The notes under the pieces: model-generated
The model's database searches: none
Seen by the model: only the letters and a program-made list of their open reading frames with translations
What the model was told of the DNA's origin: nothing
Shown here: piece by piece, positions 12,188 through 12,544 of the stretch
Layout: the number at the start of each line of letters is the position of its first letter
Position numbering within the stretch: the first letter of the stretch is position 1
Position numbers and translations under genes: made by a program
DNA from: Geobacter sp.
GTDB lineage: Bacteria; Desulfobacterota; Desulfuromonadia; Geobacterales; Geobacteraceae
Direction of reading: 5' to 3'
Length of the DNA: 12,544 nucleotides
Assembly: GCA_003499925.1 (NCBI GenBank)
Contig: DNRQ01000066.1
Coordinates: 1 to 12,544 of the forward strand

Positions 12188-12481
12188 ATGGCAAATGCTG
12201 ACAAATTATGGGAAGTCGTGCAAAGCTTATGGCCTGTCGATGAAAAATGGCAAACTATTGGTCAAATTGAAGCTTTAGCTCCAAAAGGAACGGCTGGCAT
12301 CAATAATTCATCATCATATGCCTTCGCAATGCTAACATTGTTATCAACTTTTCGCCGTAATTTTGTCGTTCACGAAGATTATGATGCACAAAATTCAATC
12401 AACGCTGAGGTAGTAATAGCAAATCGTAACAATGGATTTTGGCGGCACTATTTGAACTCAAGAATTCAGAAAACATATTAA
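12188..12481 (+). CDS. Hypothetical 97-aa protein, probable cassette gene
   Basis: ATG 12188 follows CGGAGGG (12174-12180) at seven bases and begins 41 bases after the attC-like site. The protein starts MANADKLWEVVQSLWPVDEK and continues WQTIGQIEALAPKG. A serine-rich loop INNSSSYAF leads to a helix AMLTLLSTFRRNFVVHED, then a polar tail. There is no signal peptide and no family I recognise; the N-terminal part resembles a small helical/winged-helix-like fold only loosely. It is clearly AT-richer (about 38-40 percent GC by eye) than the 250 bases before it, a sign of separate origin. No attC was seen in the 63 bases left after its stop. Confidence 0.72.
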   Translation: MANADKLWEVVQSLWPVDEKWQTIGQIEALAPKGTAGINNSSSYAFAMLTLLSTFRRNFVVHEDYDAQNSINAEVVIANRNNGFWRHYLNSRIQKTY

Positions 12482-12544
12482 TCAGGGATGTGCCTCTGGA
12501 TTCCCCAATGACGTTTCGGGTACGATGGCAAGTTTGAGGCCCAT

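Noticed and set aside
11882..12204. Minus-strand frames upstream of the last gene
   Set aside because: They have proline/serine/leucine-rich composition without starts or motifs, and cover the attC-like hairpin.

Overview
The window reads as the head and body of a decayed chromosomal integron, followed by a repeat-rich accessory region, in a Gram-negative bacterium. The ammonium-transporter tail, the group II intron end, the GGGGAC-led repeats and the mix of GC-rich backbone with AT-richer cassettes fit a Geobacter-like member of the Desulfobacterota. That taxonomic guess is inference from style, not a search result.

Layout. Bases 2-229 are the 3' end of an Amt ammonium transporter, closed by a strong intrinsic terminator (256-289). 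Bases 345-435 look like domains V and VI of a group II intron without its body. Bases 473-630 carry three long perfect palindromes centred on GGCCGGCC. On the minus strand, 677-1018 is the N-terminal part of an integron-type tyrosine recombinase, interrupted by an amber codon and lacking its catalytic domain. Just upstream of it, pointing the other way, is a near-consensus promoter (TTGACA-17-TATAGT, 1035-1063) in the position expected for a cassette promoter Pc.

From about 1222 to 7005 the + strand is a gene-cassette array. Six attC-like sites can be traced by their R''/R' ends. In most cassettes the R'' box complements the start of the same cassette, as the circular form requires. Cassettes in order: (1) a 131-bp cassette with no ORF; (2) an EVE/PUA-like plus HNH nuclease; (3) a frameshifted membrane-anchored protein plus a 75-aa protein; (4) a HEPN-like protein plus a retropepsin-like protein; (5) a secreted 175-aa protein; (6) an exported MORN-repeat (YwqK-like) protein plus a 50-aa single-span membrane peptide, with a seven-copy 9-bp tandem repeat near the end.

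After the last clear attC comes a probable defence module: an SH3b plus ComEC-like metallo-beta-lactamase-fold hydrolase (7054-8550) and an Mrr-like nuclease-NACHT ATPase (8678-10627), separated by a REP-like repeat. No closing attC was found for this pair.

The last 2 kb hold GGGGAC-led repeats, a C-terminal scrap of an IS110/IS1111-family transposase, a 20-bp perfect inverted repeat, a truncated small ORF, an orphan Phd/YefM antitoxin with a readable promoter and operator, a degenerate attC (12098-12147), and a 97-aa cassette-like gene.

Taken together this is a mobile-gene store whose own integrase is dead and whose readable cargo is enriched for nuclease, HEPN, NACHT and toxin-antitoxin themes, meaning probable anti-phage and conflict functions. 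The two best candidates for undescribed systems are the HEPN plus retropepsin-like cassette and the MBL-hydrolase plus Mrr-NACHT pair.
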